Source of the DNA: an uncultured Prevotella sp.
Lineage (GTDB): Bacteria > Bacteroidota > Bacteroidia > Bacteroidales > Bacteroidaceae
Reading direction: 5' to 3'
Assembly (NCBI GenBank): GCA_900551985.1
Contig: URYG01000091.1
Coordinates: forward strand, 1 to 11,754
DNA length: 11,754 bases
The notes under the pieces: model-generated
The model's input: only the letters and a program-made list of their open reading frames with translations
What the model was told of the DNA's origin: nothing
The model's database searches: none
Shown here: one piece after another, positions 1 through 6,391 of the stretch
Numbering within the stretch: the stretch's first letter is position 1
Layout: each line of letters begins with the position of its first letter
Made by a program: the position numbers and the translations under genes

Positions 1-214
1 CTTTGTGCCTGGCATTTGAACCGATACGACGTAATGCTACGAAGCGCAAAGAGTCGTCAAGCAGGTCGGTTGCCGCCTGCTTGAACGGATTCTGTGGTGA
101 AACCATAAACCACACCTCGTCCAGTCCCGCCTTCTCGCAGAGGCTCTTGGCCAGAGCAATGTGACCGGTATGGATCGGGTTGAAACTTCCTCCGAATATT
201 CCTACTTTCTTCAT
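1..214 (-). CDS. nadD: Nicotinate-nucleotide adenylyltransferase, N-terminal part (runs off the window)
   Basis: Seventy-one codons are visible and the frame is still open at the window edge, so the C-terminal part is missing. The N-terminus carries the nucleotidyltransferase signature [10 protein letters not shown] at residues 9-18, with the HxGH-type motif that binds the ATP phosphates, followed by VSPQNPFKQ (about residues 44-52), typical of NadD. The enzyme adenylylates nicotinate mononucleotide to deamido-NAD in the cytoplasm, a step shared by de novo and salvage NAD synthesis. It is the third gene of a leftward yicC-gmk-nadD operon, starting 59 bases after the gmk stop. The ATG at 214-212 lies inside the last unit (ATGAAGA) of a tandem 7-base repeat array that fills the gap after gmk. 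There is no Shine-Dalgarno sequence, as is normal for Bacteroidota. The family call is firm; only the missing end is unknown. Confidence 0.93.
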   Translation of the reverse strand, partial: MKKVGIFGGSFNPIHTGHIALAKSLCEKAGLDEVWFMVSPQNPFKQAATDLLDDSLRFVALRRIGSNARHK

Positions 215-284
215 TCTTCGTTCTTCACTTAAAATTCTTCACTCTTCGTTCTTCACTCTTCACTTAGGATTCTTCACTCTTCAC
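208..284 (-). repeat. Tandem heptamer array, GTGAAGA type, 11 units in register (gmk-nadD junction)
   Basis: Read on the minus strand from 284 to 208, the sequence divides without a gap into eleven 7-base units: GTGAAGA twice, ATCCTAA, GTGAAGA twice, ACGAAGA, GTGAAGA, ATTTTAA, GTGAAGA, ACGAAGA, ATGAAGA. The first units are the last codons and TGA stop of gmk. The final unit contains the nadD start codon. Positions 263-233 match 5140-5170 on the plus strand exactly (31 bases). The function is unknown. Confidence 0.9.
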
Positions 285-849
285 TTAAAAAATCCTTGAC
301 GAGCTGATAAACCTCCTGCTGCGCCTTCTCCAAGTTGTCGTTTACTACTACATGGTCAAACTGTGGAGCAAAGGTCAGCTCATAGCTTGCCTTGGCAAGT
401 CGCTGTTCAATCACCTCTGGTGCATCCGTACCACGACCATTCAGACGTCGGCGCAATTCCTCTACCGAAGGAGGTTGCACGAAGATGCTCAAGGCACGCT
501 CACCATAGAATTTCTTGATATTGACGCCACCCTTGACATCTACGTCGAAAATGACGGATTCGCCAGCATTCAGCTGGTTTTCCACCTGAGATTTCAGCGT
601 GCCGTAGAAGCGGTCCTGATAAACCTCCTCGTATTCCAGGAACTCCTCGTTGGCAATCTTAGCCTTGAATTCCTCAGGAGTGAGGAAGAAATATTCCACA
701 CCATTCTTTTCAGTACCACGAGGGGCGCGGGAGGTGCAACTGATAGAGAAGGCCAACTTCAATTCCGGGTGTTCCTTCATCAACCAGTTGACTATCGTGC
801 TCTTTCCGCTGCCGGAAGGAGCGCTGAAAATTAACAATCCGTTCTTCAT
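274..849 (-). CDS. gmk: Guanylate kinase
   Basis: This 191-residue protein is a normal-length guanylate kinase, which phosphorylates GMP to GDP with ATP in the cytoplasm. The P-loop APSGSGKST is at residues 10-18. The GMP-binding segment at about 35-55 contains SCTSRAPRG and NGVEYFF. The DVDVKGG segment is at 102-108, and an Arg-rich lid (ELRRRLNGRGTDAP) at about 131-144. I chose the ATG at 849 because residues start directly before the P-loop strand (MKNGLLIFSAPSG), as in the family. An in-frame ATG at 888 would overlap the end of yicC and add 13 unconserved residues. It lies 28 bases after yicC and is presumably co-transcribed from the yicC promoter. The last residues (SEE) and the TGA stop are encoded by the start of the heptamer array, so the extreme C-terminus looks repeat-derived. 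Confidence 0.96.
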   Translation of the reverse strand: MKNGLLIFSAPSGSGKSTIVNWLMKEHPELKLAFSISCTSRAPRGTEKNGVEYFFLTPEEFKAKIANEEFLEYEEVYQDRFYGTLKSQVENQLNAGESVIFDVDVKGGVNIKKFYGERALSIFVQPPSVEELRRRLNGRGTDAPEVIEQRLAKASYELTFAPQFDHVVVNDNLEKAQQEVYQLVKDFLSEE

Positions 850-877
850 AATTATATCATTAATTTTATGATTCCAA

Positions 878-1756
878 TTATAGTGCATTCAGCACCTGCT
901 CCTTGATCTGCTCCAATTCGTCCTTCATCTTCACCACGATGTTCTGCATTTCAGCCTGATTGCTCTTGGAACCGGTGGTGTTGATTTCTCGGCCCATTTC
1001 CTGAGCGATGAATCCGAGCTTCTTGCCCACACCATGACCTTCCTCATTCATGGTCTCGCGGAAATACTTCAGGTGGTTGGCAAGGCGCTGCTTCTCCTCA
1101 CTGATGTCGAGCTTCTCGATGTAGTAGATGAGTTCCTGCTCCAGGCGGTTCTTGTCGTAATCCACATTCGGAATCTGCTGCAGACCGTTTACGATGTTCT
1201 GGCGGATCTTCTCCACGCGTGCCTTCTCGTATGGTTCAATGCTGGCAAGGAGAGCCTGGATATTATCCACTTTCTCGGTGAATTTCTTCTGCAGGGCAGC
1301 TCCTTCCTGCTTTCGGAAGTCGCTCAGATGGCCGATAGCCTCGCAAATTGCATTTTTTGCCACTGCCCACTCCTCGTCGGTCAATTCTTCCACATCAGTT
1401 TTGGTTGTTACATCAGGAAGACGCAACAAGGTGCTGTACCAATCTGTAGGCTCAGGAATGCCAGTTTCAGCAGATATTTTCTTGATCTGCTGATAATAAT
1501 TCTGAACAAGCGCGCTGTTGATAGGTGTAGCATCTGTAGCTGCATCCTTCTCAATCCAGATAGAGAAGTCAATCTTGCCTCTTTCCAGGCTCTTAGCTAT
1601 ATACTGACGAATCTCCATCTCCTTCTCTCTGTAGAGAGGAGCGATACGTGTAGAGAGGTCAAGATTCTTGCTGTTTAATGACTTTATCTCTACATTAATC
1701 TTCTTTGTTTTGTAGGCCGCGGTAGCTTTTCCGAAGCCTGTCATTGACTGTATCAT
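878..1756 (-). CDS. yicC: YicC family endoribonuclease
   Basis: The 292-residue product begins MIQSMTGFGKA, the hallmark N-terminus of the YicC family. It ends with the DUF1732-type C-terminal region (about residues 238-292), including GKKLGFIAQEMGREINTTGSK and KMKDELEQIKEQ. Length agrees with E. coli YicC (about 290). The E. coli protein has been described as an endoribonuclease acting on small RNAs; applying that role here is inference. I chose the ATG at 1756 rather than the longer frame from 1783 for two reasons: the family begins here, and 1783 lies inside the predicted -7 promoter box (1781-1788), so it could not be on the transcript. It is the first gene of the leftward yicC-gmk-nadD operon and is divergent from tsaB. 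The middle is charged and helical, as expected for the family. Confidence 0.93.
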   Translation of the reverse strand: MIQSMTGFGKATAAYKTKKINVEIKSLNSKNLDLSTRIAPLYREKEMEIRQYIAKSLERGKIDFSIWIEKDAATDATPINSALVQNYYQQIKKISAETGIPEPTDWYSTLLRLPDVTTKTDVEELTDEEWAVAKNAICEAIGHLSDFRKQEGAALQKKFTEKVDNIQALLASIEPYEKARVEKIRQNIVNGLQQIPNVDYDKNRLEQELIYYIEKLDISEEKQRLANHLKYFRETMNEEGHGVGKKLGFIAQEMGREINTTGSKSNQAEMQNIVVKMKDELEQIKEQVLNAL

Positions 1757-1780
1757 ATAATCTTTCACGTTAAATTTCTG

Positions 1781-1788
1781 CAAAAGTA
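1781..1788 (-). promoter_or_regulatory. Promoter -7 box for yicC-gmk-nadD
   Basis: The minus strand reads TACTTTTG, a full match to the Bacteroidota -7 consensus TAnnTTTG, 24 bases before the yicC ATG at 1756. No convincing -33 TTG is found at the usual distance, so recognition may lean on the A/T-rich flank. Expected transcription start is near 1770-1776, giving a leader of about 15-20 bases. Confidence 0.6.
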
Positions 1789-1810
1789 CAAAAAAAAGCG
1801 AGAAAATGCG

Positions 1811-1818
1811 TATATTTG
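1811..1818 (+). promoter_or_regulatory. Promoter -7 box for the tsaB operon
   Basis: TATATTTG matches the Bacteroidota -7 consensus TAnnTTTG exactly, 29 bases before the tsaB ATG. No clear -33 TTG element lies upstream. It is 22 bases from the opposed yicC -7 box, so the two start sites lie on either side of a compact divergent control region. Confidence 0.6.
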
Positions 1819-1847
1819 CAACTTATTTAAGAATATATTTTTAAATT

Positions 1848-2540
1848 ATGTCGTGTATTTTGAATATTGAGACGAGTACGGACGTGTGCTCAGTGGCAAT
1901 TAGTGATAGTGGACAGGTGATTTTCAACCAGGAAGATCACACGGGTCCTAACCATGCAGTTAAGTTGGGTGTGTTTGTAGATGAGGCTCTTGATTTCCTC
2001 GATTCCCATGGTCTTCCATTAGAGGCTGTGGCTGTAAGTTGTGGTCCAGGCTCCTATACCGGATTGCGTATCGGTGTGAGTATGGCTAAGGGCATCTGCT
2101 ATGGTCGCGGGGTGAAGCTCATCGCAGTGCCAACCCTCGAATTGATGGCTGTGCCTGTATTGCTTGGCGAACATCCAGAGCAGGAAGATGCCCTCATTGT
2201 ACCTATGCTCGACGCTCGTCGCATGGAGGTATATGCCGAAGTGCTCGACCGCGCCCTGAAGGTGGTTCGCCCTATCCAGGCAGATATCGTGGATGCAGAT
2301 ACCTATAAGGAATACCTGGACGAGCATCATGTATATTTCTTCGGAAACGGTGCTGCCAAGTGTATGGAGACCATCAACCATCCTCATGCGCATCTCGTAG
2401 AGGGCATCGAGCCGCTTGCCAAAAATATGGCACCGCTTGCCGAGAAGCGATTCGTAGAGGGCAAGTTCGAGGATGTGGCTTATTTCGTGCCATTCTATCT
2501 CAAGGATTTCGTGGCTAAGATGCCTAAGAAGCTTATCTAG
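1848..2540 (+). CDS. tsaB: tRNA N6-threonylcarbamoyladenosine synthesis protein TsaB
   Basis: The 230-residue protein begins with the ASKHA ATPase-like motif of the family (ILNIETSTDVCSVAI, residues 4-18). It has the diagnostic GPGSYTGLRIGVSMAKG at 66-82, followed by IAVPTLELMA. TsaB is the non-catalytic partner of TsaD. With TsaE it forms the complex that transfers the threonylcarbamoyl group to A37 of ANN-decoding tRNAs, which supports accurate translation. Length is normal for TsaB (about 230), and the C-terminal half is the usual variable, dimerising part. It is the first gene of the rightward operon; the ATG is 29 bases after a perfect -7 box. The next gene follows after 80 bases with no clear promoter between them, so co-transcription is likely. 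Confidence 0.95.
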   Translation: MSCILNIETSTDVCSVAISDSGQVIFNQEDHTGPNHAVKLGVFVDEALDFLDSHGLPLEAVAVSCGPGSYTGLRIGVSMAKGICYGRGVKLIAVPTLELMAVPVLLGEHPEQEDALIVPMLDARRMEVYAEVLDRALKVVRPIQADIVDADTYKEYLDEHHVYFFGNGAAKCMETINHPHAHLVEGIEPLAKNMAPLAEKRFVEGKFEDVAYFVPFYLKDFVAKMPKKLI

Positions 2541-2620
2541 GAGGGATAGCTGGCGGGAGCATCCGCAGATTTGAATAGTGGGGGTATCCTCTGAATAATA
2601 AAAGAAACAAGCAAGAAAAT

Positions 2621-3226
2621 ATGAATAAAGTAGGATTAGACTATAATACAACGCGAGAAAAGCTCGTGCTGCCTGAATACGGACGTGAGATTCAGCAGAT
2701 GGTGGATTACTGTGTAGAGTTGGAAGACCGCAAGGAGCGCCAGCGCTGTGCCGAGTCTATCATCAAGATCATGGATCGCATGTTTCCGGAAAACAGAGGT
2801 ATGGAGAATCATGAGCAGAAACTCTGGGATCATCTCGCCATCATGAGCGATTTCCAACTCGACATCGATTATCCTTTCGATGTATGCAATGCTGCAAAGA
2901 TAGCCAAGAAACCAGAAGCCGTGGAATACCCTAACCAGCGTATTCCTGTGCGCCATTATGGTGCCATGCTTTTCGAAATCTTCGAGAAGCTGAAGCACAT
3001 GGAGCCGGGCAAGGAAAGGGATGAACTGGTGAAGCTGACTGCCAACCAGATGCATCGCAACCTGATGCAGTGGAGCCATGGTTCCTGTGATGAGCAGAAG
3101 GTGGCTGCTGATTTGGCGAGATTTACCGATGGCAAGATCAAGCTCGACCTCAAGCATTTCGTTTTCGAGAAAGTGAAGGAGACCCCTGCTCGCAACAACA
3201 ATAATAATAACAAGAAGAAAAAGTAA
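2621..3226 (+). CDS. DUF4290 family protein, Asn/Lys-rich tail
   Basis: I recognise this as a DUF4290 protein, a family essentially restricted to Bacteroidota with no established function. The conserved start is visible: LDYNTTREKLVLPEYGREIQ at residues 6-25. Further conserved-looking segments are ENHEQKLWDHLAIMSDF (about 67-83) and PVRHYGAMLFEIFEKL (about 109-124). The protein is 201 residues, soluble, mostly helical and highly charged, with no signal peptide or membrane segment. It ends in a low-complexity tail of six Asn and four Lys encoded by AAC/AAT then AAG/AAA triplets. It sits between tsaB and murA; murA follows after 48 bases. Operon position suggests a housekeeping role linked to growth, but I assign none. 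The tail resembles a flexible nucleic-acid- or ribosome-binding extension, which is speculation. Confidence 0.88.
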   Translation: MNKVGLDYNTTREKLVLPEYGREIQQMVDYCVELEDRKERQRCAESIIKIMDRMFPENRGMENHEQKLWDHLAIMSDFQLDIDYPFDVCNAAKIAKKPEAVEYPNQRIPVRHYGAMLFEIFEKLKHMEPGKERDELVKLTANQMHRNLMQWSHGSCDEQKVAADLARFTDGKIKLDLKHFVFEKVKETPARNNNNNNKKKK

Positions 3227-3274
3227 TCACTTTTTGTAATTTAGATAATCAGATTATAATAATTAGACAAGCTT

Positions 3275-4585
3275 ATGGAGTCTTTCATCATAGAGGGCGG
3301 TCATCCGCTCCAAGGTACCATTACTCCGCAGGGAGCCAAGAACGAGGCGCTGCAGGTAATCTGTACCACTATTCTTACCGATGAACCCGTGCGCATTACC
3401 AATGTGCCGGACATCCTGGATGTGAACAACCTGATCAAGTTGCTCCAGGAAATCGGTGTGAAGGTAACCCGAAACAGCCGTCACGATTATACTTTCCAGA
3501 GTGATGAGCTGAAACTGGATTATCTCGACAGTCTGGAGTTCGTGAAGAAATGTTCTTCGCTGCGTGGCAGTGTACTGATGTTCGGACCATTGCTCGGCAG
3601 ATTCGGCAAGGCTACCATCGCCAAGCCGGGTGGTGACAAGATTGGTCGCCGTCGCCTCGATACCCACTTCCTGGGATTCAAGTATCTGGGTGCAACCTTC
3701 GTACACGATGAGGAGCGCAATGTATATCAGATACAGGCCAAGAAGCTGAAGGGATGCTATATGCTGCTCGATGAGGCTTCGGTTACCGGTACAGCCAACA
3801 TCATCATGGCGGCGGTTCTTGCCAAGGGAACCACCACCATCTATAATGCTGCCTGCGAACCATACATCCAGCAGCTCTGTCACCTGCTCAATGCTATGGG
3901 TGCCCAGATCAGCGGCATTGCCAGCAATCTGCTCACCATCGTGGGTGTGGAGAAGCTGCATGGCGCCGAGCATCGCATTCTGCCAGATATGATCGAGGTG
4001 GGATCCTTCATCGGTATGGCTGCCATGTGTGGAGCCGGCATCCGCATCAAGGACGTGTCGGTGAAGGACCTGGGTATCATTCCTGATGCCTTCCGCCGAC
4101 TCGGTGTGAAGGTGAAAGTAGAGGGCGATGACCTCTTCATTCCGGAACAGAAGCATTATGTGATCGACTCGTTCATTGATGGTACCATCATGACCCTGGC
4201 AGATGCACCATGGCCAGGACTCACGCCAGACCTTCTGTCTGTGCTCCTCGTGGTGGCAACCCAGGCTCGCGGCAGTGTGCTTTTCCATCAGAAGATGTTC
4301 GAGAGCCGTCTCTTCTTCGTGGATAAGCTGATAGATATGGGTGCGCAGATTATCCTCTGCGATCCTCACCGTGCCGTAGTGGTAGGTCACGATCACAAGC
4401 TGAAGCTGCGTGCGGGTAGAATGACGAGTCCGGATATCCGTGCCGGTATCGCCCTGCTGATTGCTGCGATGAGCGCCAACGGCACCAGCCGTATTGCCAA
4501 TATCGCCCAGATAGACCGTGGCTACGAGGATATCGAGCAGCGCCTGAACCAGTTGGGTGCCAAGATTACCCGTGTCAGCGACTAA
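3275..4585 (+). CDS. murA: UDP-N-acetylglucosamine 1-carboxyvinyltransferase (Asp in place of catalytic Cys)
   Basis: This 436-residue enzyme transfers enolpyruvate from PEP to UDP-GlcNAc, the first committed step of peptidoglycan synthesis. It has the inverted-barrel EPSP-synthase-like family features: GAKNEAL with Lys22 near the N-terminus, SSLRGSVLMFGPLLGRFG (94-111), and near the C-terminus the conserved ADAPWPGLTPD and DIRAGIALLIAA followed by IDRGYEDIEQRL. In the active-site loop the usual PGGCAIG reads PGGDKIG, so residue 121 is Asp (codon GAC at 3635-3637), where E. coli has Cys115, the residue alkylated by fosfomycin. Asp at this site is known from other lineages and keeps the enzyme active but fosfomycin-insensitive. 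It follows DUF4290 by 48 bases and precedes rimM by 31. The stop lies just before a heptamer array. Confidence 0.96.
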   Translation: MESFIIEGGHPLQGTITPQGAKNEALQVICTTILTDEPVRITNVPDILDVNNLIKLLQEIGVKVTRNSRHDYTFQSDELKLDYLDSLEFVKKCSSLRGSVLMFGPLLGRFGKATIAKPGGDKIGRRRLDTHFLGFKYLGATFVHDEERNVYQIQAKKLKGCYMLLDEASVTGTANIIMAAVLAKGTTTIYNAACEPYIQQLCHLLNAMGAQISGIASNLLTIVGVEKLHGAEHRILPDMIEVGSFIGMAAMCGAGIRIKDVSVKDLGIIPDAFRRLGVKVKVEGDDLFIPEQKHYVIDSFIDGTIMTLADAPWPGLTPDLLSVLLVVATQARGSVLFHQKMFESRLFFVDKLIDMGAQIILCDPHRAVVVGHDHKLKLRAGRMTSPDIRAGIALLIAAMSANGTSRIANIAQIDRGYEDIEQRLNQLGAKITRVSD

Positions 4586-4590
4586 TCAAT

Positions 4591-4618
4591 GTTAAATGTT
4601 AAATGTTAAATGTTGAAT
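4591..4618 (+). repeat. Tandem heptamer array, GTTAAAT type, 4 units (murA-rimM junction)
   Basis: Three exact GTTAAAT units (4591-4611) and one variant GTTGAAT (4612-4618) fill nearly all of the 31-base gap between the murA stop and rimM. Each unit boundary creates an ATG, and each unit carries TAA or TGA. The rimM ATG (4617-4619) straddles the end of the array. Confidence 0.92.
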
Positions 4619-5138
4619 GATAAGACGTGACGAAGTATATAAGATAGGTAAGTTGGGCAAGCCTCATGGTGTGAAGGGCGAGATAACCTTTGCCATCACC
4701 GATGATGTCTTTGATCGTGTGGATGCCGAATATCTCGTTCTCGACATCGATGGCATCCTGGTGCCTTTCTATCTGGAGGAGTATCGCTTCAAGAACGATG
4801 AGAATGTGCTCGTGAAGTTCGAGGATATCGATACGCAGGAGCAGGCGCGCAACTATACCGGATGTGAGGTCTTTTTCCCTCGCCACCTCTCGGATAGCGA
4901 TGGAGAGAATATGACCTGGGCAGAAATCATCGGCTTCCAGCTGGTGGATGCCGTAACCGGAAAGGTGGTTGGAACACTCGACCGTGTAGATGATTCCACG
5001 CTCAATCTCCTTTTCGAGGTGACAACCCCGGAAGGCGATGATATTCTCATTCCTGCCAGCAACGACCTCATCGAGGAAGTGAGTGCAGAAAAGAAGGAAA
5101 TCAGAATGGCAATCCCAGAGGGCCTGCTCGATTTGTAA
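4617..5138 (+). CDS. rimM: Ribosome maturation factor RimM
   Basis: This 173-residue protein matches RimM in length and layout. The N-terminal barrel contains YKIGKLGKPHGVKGEI at about residues 8-23. A PRC-barrel follows at about 96-170 and includes GKVVGTLDRV and DILIPASNDLI, the segments usual for that domain. RimM binds the 30S subunit through protein S19 and assists maturation of the 16S rRNA 3' (head) domain. The ATG at 4617 is fixed by an in-frame TGA immediately before it (4614-4616), so no longer start in this frame is possible. That ATG is formed by the last units of a heptamer array. A second array starts two bases after the TAA stop. It lies between murA and dxr in the rightward operon, with no sign of a separate promoter. 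Confidence 0.95.
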   Translation: MIRRDEVYKIGKLGKPHGVKGEITFAITDDVFDRVDAEYLVLDIDGILVPFYLEEYRFKNDENVLVKFEDIDTQEQARNYTGCEVFFPRHLSDSDGENMTWAEIIGFQLVDAVTGKVVGTLDRVDDSTLNLLFEVTTPEGDDILIPASNDLIEEVSAEKKEIRMAIPEGLLDL

Positions 5139-5139
5139 A

Positions 5140-5167
5140 GTGAAGAGTGAAGAACGAAGAGTGAAGA
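5140..5167 (+). repeat. Tandem heptamer array, GTGAAGA type, 4 units (after rimM)
   Basis: Units are GTGAAGA, GTGAAGA, ACGAAGA and GTGAAGA, beginning one base after the rimM stop. Positions 5140-5170 are identical over 31 bases to 263-233 on the minus strand upstream of nadD. Each GTGAAGA unit carries a TGA; because seven is not a multiple of three, successive copies close different frames. Confidence 0.9.
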
Positions 5168-5180
5168 ATTCATTTGCTTT

Positions 5181-5227
5181 ACTAATCCTAAAGTTCAAAG
5201 TTCAAATTTCAAATTTCAAAGTAAATG
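5181..5227 (+). repeat. Linker plus tandem heptamer array, GTTCAAA type, ending at the dxr start codon
   Basis: A 12-base linker (ACTAATCCTAAA, 5181-5192) is followed in register by GTTCAAA twice (5193-5206), TTTCAAA twice (5207-5220) and GTAAATG (5221-5227), whose last three bases are the dxr ATG. The linker and first two and a bit units (23 bases) recur with one mismatch at 6420-6442 before rseP. Confidence 0.88.
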
Positions 5228-6391
5228 AAGAAACAACAAATATGTATTCTCGGTTCTACGGGAAGTATTGGCACACAGGCGCTGGATGTCATCGAGCAGC
5301 ACAGCGACCTTTACGAGGTATATTGCCTTACCGCCAATAACAGGGTGAAGGAGCTTGCCGAGCAGGCGCATAAATTTCATCCTGCTGCTGTCGTGGTTGC
5401 CAATGAGGCTCACTACGACGAGTTGAAGAATCTGCTCAGCGATGAACCTGATATCAAGGTTTATGCCGGTGCCCAGGCGCTCTGCGACATCGTTCAGGCA
5501 GAGCCTATCGATATGGTACTTGCATCCATGGTAGGTTTCTCTGGTCTGGAGCCAACCATCCATGCCATCAAGGCTCGCAAGAAGATCTGTCTTGCCAACA
5601 AGGAGACCCTGGTGGTGGCTGGTGAGCTGATCTGCAATCTTGCCCAGGAATACCATGTGCCTATCCTTCCTGTGGATAGCGAGCACAGTGCCATCTTCCA
5701 GAGTCTGGTGGGCGAGGGCGATAACGAGGTAGAGAAACTCCTCCTTACCTGCTCAGGCGGTCCTTTCCGCAACTTTACCCACGAGCAGCTGGAGAAGGTT
5801 ACCGCTGCCGATGCGCTGAAGCATCCTACCTGGGATATGGGTGCCAAGATCACCATCGATTCAGCGTCGCTGATGAACAAGGGTTTCGAGGTGACAGAGG
5901 CTAAGTGGCTCTTCGGCGTTCCTGCCGAGAAGATTGAGGTGCTGATTCATCCACAGAGTATCGTACACAGTGCCGTACAGTTTGCTGATGGTGCCGTGAA
6001 GGCTCAGTTGGGCGTGCCAGATATGCGTCTGCCTATCCAGTATGCCTTCTCCTTCCCAAAGCGCCTTCATCTTGACGGCGAGCGCCTCGACCTCTTCAAG
6101 GCAAAGGATCTGCAGTTTATCGAGCCTGATTACAAGAAGTTCAAATGTCTGCAGCTTGCCTTCGATGCCATCAAGAAGGGCGGTAACATGTCGTGCATCG
6201 TGAATGCTGCCAATGAGATTGTGAATGCCGGCTTCCGCAAGGGAGAGTGTGGCTTCCTGCAGATGGCGGATATCATTGAGGAGACGATGGTAAAGGCCAC
6301 TTTCGACAGCAATCCTGATCTCGATGTCTATCTGCAGACTGATGCCGAGGCGCGCCGTATTGCCACAGAGTTGATGAAAGTTAATAGTTAA
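5225..6391 (+). CDS. dxr: 1-deoxy-D-xylulose 5-phosphate reductoisomerase
   Basis: This 388-residue enzyme rearranges and reduces 1-deoxyxylulose 5-phosphate to 2-C-methylerythritol 4-phosphate with NADPH. It is the second step of the non-mevalonate isoprenoid pathway, which feeds undecaprenyl carriers and quinones. Visible are the NADPH-binding LGSTGSIG (9-16), LANKETLVVAGE (123-134), and the metal ligands in VDSEHSAIF (Asp151, Glu153) and NKGFEVTEA (Glu222). The catalytic flap region follows, and IHPQSIVHS is at 241-249. Length is typical (about 390-400). The ATG at 5225 is the only sensible start, directly before the NADPH motif. The C-terminus (MKVNS then TAA) runs into another heptamer array, which supplies the stop. 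It lies in the rightward operon between rimM and rseP. In many bacteria dxr is likewise next to rseP. Confidence 0.97.
   Translation: MKKQQICILGSTGSIGTQALDVIEQHSDLYEVYCLTANNRVKELAEQAHKFHPAAVVVANEAHYDELKNLLSDEPDIKVYAGAQALCDIVQAEPIDMVLASMVGFSGLEPTIHAIKARKKICLANKETLVVAGELICNLAQEYHVPILPVDSEHSAIFQSLVGEGDNEVEKLLLTCSGGPFRNFTHEQLEKVTAADALKHPTWDMGAKITIDSASLMNKGFEVTEAKWLFGVPAEKIEVLIHPQSIVHSAVQFADGAVKAQLGVPDMRLPIQYAFSFPKRLHLDGERLDLFKAKDLQFIEPDYKKFKCLQLAFDAIKKGGNMSCIVNAANEIVNAGFRKGECGFLQMADIIEETMVKATFDSNPDLDVYLQTDAEARRIATELMKVNS

Noticed and set aside
211..290. CRISPR array
   Set aside because: Units are 7 bases with no spacers of regular length, and no cas genes are present.
850..888. Longer N-terminus for gmk starting at 888
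   Set aside because: It overlaps the end of yicC and adds 13 residues absent from the family; the ATG at 849 sits directly before the P-loop strand.
1034..1678. Long open frames antisense to yicC, murA, dxr, rseP and recG
   Set aside because: They lie entirely inside well-identified genes on the other strand, show no family features and have odd composition, so they are shadows.
1757..1783. Longer N-terminus for yicC starting at 1783
   Set aside because: The start would lie inside the predicted -7 box, and the family begins at the MIQSMTGFG segment.
2541..2620. Promoter or terminator between tsaB and DUF4290
   Set aside because: A TTTG is present but no TAnnTTTG at the right distance; the only inverted repeat is imperfect with a loop of more than 30 bases and no U-run.
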